A stretch of DNA of 64,000 nucleotides from Mesostigma viride (lineage: Eukaryota; Streptophyta; Mesostigmatophyceae; Mesostigmatales; Mesostigmataceae): positions 511,001 through 575,000 of the forward strand of contig RPFO01000199.1 in NCBI GenBank assembly GCA_009746045.1, written 5' to 3'. Position 1 is the stretch's first letter; each line of letters begins with the position of its first letter. Made by a program: the position numbers and the translations under genes. The notes under the pieces are model-generated. The model saw only the letters and a program-made list of their open reading frames with translations, was not told where the DNA came from and made no database searches. Below, piece by piece: positions 61,423 to 64,000 of the stretch.

Positions 61423-62765
61423 AGTTAATTAAACTCGTGCTCCCGTTGGGAGTCACGGAGCATTTGACACAGTATTGGTGTGCCCTCCAGCTTGTGATTC
61501 TATGAAGATTCTTAATGCATCATCCATGGGGAGTCCCATTATTATAGGCAGAGCGTGGCTAATTTCTTAATTAATGCATCATCCATGGGGCATTAATGGG
61601 CGCACATGCGCGTGCCGCCACGACGTGCTATGCTAAGCCTTACTAATCTACACTACTGGTATGATAATTCCCTAGACTGGGGTTGCTGGGTTGGCAGGGG
61701 GTGCCTGCCAGGGCTTGTGGTTGACGTGGATGACCGCCTGCCTCCAGTATACCGGTTTCCCCCCTGCGCTCGGCCGAAGCTGAAGGTGAGTCGGCCATAG
61801 CTCGCATCGCCGTTCAATGTTGCTGGGCCAGGGTCAAGTCGTCGTCCAGCGTGTAGCGAGTCCGCAAGAGCTTCTTGCGGCATTTGAGGAACGACAGCTT
61901 ATCCGCCATGTACAGTACTTAATTAAAGGTGAGGAGCACGGGGGCCGGGCCAGCCTTACCCCGCGTGCGGGAAAGGCGGACAGCCGACATCCGCAGCTCA
62001 CCAGTGAGTTGCATGGGGGCAAAAATGTCGCGCCTAAACGCCATGAGAAGCGTCTCTGAGGTCTCACCTGCCGGCTGGTCGAAGTGCTTGACTATGACAT
62101 TGTGGCTGCGCTGGGTGATGTCGGCCTCCTCACGAAGGTCGAGTGCTTGTTGCTTGAGCTGTGCCGCGATGGTGGAGGTGGTGGAGGTGGTGTGGTGCTT
62201 AAGCAAGTCTGCCCAGGTCTGGGTGGAAGGGGCATCGCTGGCCGGGCCAGCAGATGCCGAGTGGGCAGCGATGTCCTTCACCGCCTGGGCGGTGAGGCCT
62301 GCGGTGTCTTGCAGGCACTCAATGGCGATGGCGTTGTCGTGGATGCACTTGTCTATGTCGAGGAGCTGGGCCTTGATGTCGGCGGTGGAGGCGGAGGTGG
62401 CAGTGGAAAGGTGAGGGAGCTCTGACAGTAGCCAGCGTGCCCCCCATTGCTGCCACATCTGCAATAGAGGGGGGTCACGTGCTGCTGCCAGGAGGGCTTC
62501 CATAAGGATGGAACGGAGTCCGAGTGTGGGTGCGGAGATGGATGGAGCCCAGATCTCGCCGGCAGAGCGCATGAGAAGGGAGTTGAGAATGGTGTGCGGG
62601 AGTTGGAGGTGGGCTTGCCCGAACAGAAAGTCGCGGCGCAAGTTGGTGCTGTCGGGGTGGATGAGGCGGTTGATGTTGTGGAGATGGAGGCCCGGGTCGT
62701 AAAGCGAGGCTTAGTCCCCAAAGAAGAGGAAATGCATGGCAGTTGCCGGAGCCAGGTCGCAATCA
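61423..62765 (-). mobile_element. ORF1-only element, type II-like ORF1 with type I-like 3' end
   Basis: A TTAATTAA tail and the hairpin 'GTGCTCCCGTTGGGAGTCAC' stand at 61423-61460. The untranslated region follows to about 61675, then an ORF1 relic (61675-62765) whose protein matches the type II copies. The 3' end is like type I. The element therefore looks like a chimera of the two types, or two elements joined near 61600. Confidence 0.6.
61675..62765 (-). pseudogene. Type II ORF1 protein, longest open copy (240 aa frame)
   Basis: The frame 62641-61919 is the best type II ORF1. It has an N-terminal domain ('LQLPHTILNSLLMRSAGEIW'), a helical region ('TADIKAQLLDIDKCIHDNAI', 'AQLKQQALDLREEADITQRS') and an RRM-like core ('NVIVKHFDQPAGETSETLLM', 'MSAVRLSRTRGKAGPAPVLL'). 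The C-terminal domain is in another frame and ends near 61675 ('RRELWPTYLQLRP'-like, disrupted). Upstream residues ('MHFLFFGD') are separated by a stop near 62710. Confidence 0.75.
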
Positions 62766-62799
62766 TGCACGCAATCCTACCGATCTATTCTATCTATCA

Positions 62800-63090
62800 T
62801 CATGAGCCACGAGCCACGAGGTATAGCCATGGCTGACCGCGGAGCTCATAATGACTTTTTCGTTTGGGCTCCGCCCAAATTTTGGCGCGGCAATCACAAT
62901 CGCTTCGTCTTTCTAAGACGCACACGCTGATATAATTTCCCGAAGGTATTAATACGCAATATTATGACTAGCAAATGCTCCACGACGCAACGCAGTTTGG
63001 AAGCTGCGATATATGAGCTGCCAATGCAAACACGTACGCCTGCAGCACCGGCTGCAGTTCCGCCCCCCGGCCTATAGAAGGCAGTACAGT
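62800..63090 (+). mobile_element. Type II 5' leader and ORF1 start, relic
   Basis: The leader with 'CATGAGCCACGAGCCACGAG' and the ATG at 62963 ('MTSKCSTTQRSLEAA') match 30424-30700 and 45780-46000. It breaks off near 63078. Confidence 0.65.
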
Positions 63091-63092
63091 CA

Positions 63093-63202
63093 TTCACGCC
63101 TTAAGTTGGGTTCGTGGTTTTTGAGGGGTCAACCCAACTTAAGGCGTGAACCCAACTTAACACGTCGTACGTCAAAACTCAGTCCTAAAAATAGGACTGA
63201 GT
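63093..63202. repeat. Two perfect hairpins in tandem
   Basis: TTCACGCCTTAAGTTGGGTT (63093-63112) is the exact complement of 63131-63150, with an 18-nt loop, and part of the arm recurs at 63147-63160. A second hairpin, ACTCAGTCCTA-AAAA-TAGGACTGAGT, lies at 63177-63202. They could be ends of a small inverted-repeat element or structured RNA. Confidence 0.8.
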
Positions 63203-63209
63203 ATGCCAA

Positions 63210-64000
63210 CTTTGAGATCATGTAGCGGTAAGGGTAGGGGGGTACCCCATATGTTTGATATGCATCAGAGCACTCAATATCATGCTAATGCTTGGGCATA
63301 TGCCTAAAAAATCATATGTTGACCAAATCATGTAAAATTTTACATGGGTGTCAACCCATGCTCGCGATTTGGCAATTTTCTGTGGAAGGACGAGTTGGGA
63401 AAATTCAATAAAATCCATATGCATGTTGAAAAAATATAGGCGTGTAAACAATATAGTTCTTGAAACATGGCAAAAAACTGGGCTCAATTTGGCCACAGCC
63501 TCTACCTGAAACTCACCAAAAACCACCAGCCCTAAGAATGGGTTTCGAGGTTGCTAGCAATGTGCAAGCATGTAAGTGCGGTCATACTACACACCACCGT
63601 GGCAACCAACCATGCCAATCAACTCATTTCCCTTCTAGCATAACAGGAAAACATACTTGCATCATCATATTGCAGTTATATTATACCTTAGTATATGTGT
63701 GAGAGCCTATGCACGCACGTAGGGAATGGGCATTGATACCTACCTACAAAGGGTTTTATTATGAGCCTTAACCACCAATATAATGGGTAGGTTAAGCATA
63801 TTTCAATTGTTTTTAACAAGAATAGAGATGGCTAACACTGTTTTGCCTTGCCATGGCATGGCCAACATACTTGCTGGCACATGATGACAGTGGTTTATCA
63901 CCAAGATTCTTCACTCACCCGTATAAGCTTGAAAGCACGCTGGATGCAGCCCATGGCCATACAATCACGCAGTATGAACGTAGCAAAAGAATAACTAACA
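63210..64000. other. Unassigned DNA
   Basis: No coding frame with family character was seen. The composition is AT-richer than the element-dense parts. Confidence 0.4.

Overview
The window reads as nuclear DNA of a eukaryote, most likely a chlorophyte green alga. The reasons are GC-rich coding frames in less GC-rich spacers, APE-type and REL-type LINEs, and a Penelope-like element (PLE) with an N-terminal GIY-YIG domain, the arrangement described as the Chlamys group in green algae. No rRNA, tRNA, CRISPR or bacterial operon was seen. The organism call is inference.

Almost everything is nested mobile DNA and tandem repeats. From 1 to 15.6 kb, after a (GGGCGT)n array, an old LINE on the minus strand is split into five pieces by a PLE 3' fragment (2727-2880), two truncated REL-LINE copies in one target (3595-4503 and 4518-6037), an ORF1-only element (6243-8231) and an APE-type LINE (8902-15287). 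That last LINE is itself split by a 1.34-kb TTAA-flanked DNA element. From 15.6 to 20.2 kb lies an island of C-rich and AT-rich tandem repeats. At 20.7-22.4 kb sits the clearest host gene, a CCHC zinc-knuckle/KH RNA-binding protein. From 22.6 to 30.4 kb there is a fold-back element, a 1-kb array of changing tetranucleotides, a second APE LINE and a 3.1-kb TTAA element with long inverted ends.

From 30.4 to 36.2 kb an apparently intact PLE (1018 aa, GIY-YIG then reverse transcriptase) interrupts a LINE ORF1, with a partial copy of its own 3' end upstream. From 37 to 46 kb come (GGGA)n, (GTGC)n, a 184-bp satellite, ORF1-only elements and a third APE LINE. Near 49-50 kb is a gene resembling the DUF4216 part of CACTA-type transposons. 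From 51,969 to 58,475 lies a 6.5-kb REL-type LINE in a perfect 13-bp target duplication. It has a PHD-finger ORF1 and an intact 1252-aa ORF2 with RING-H2, two zinc fingers, reverse transcriptase, CCHC and REL nuclease. It sits in the 3' end of an ORF1-only element that ends in a 565-bp (AATTC)n tail. The rest, to 64 kb, is more ORF1-only elements and unassigned DNA.

The elements form a working set. APE LINEs could supply the enzyme, and ORF1-only elements share their terminal 3' hairpin and could ride in trans. All REL-LINE copies sit at AT-rich sites followed by AGC.
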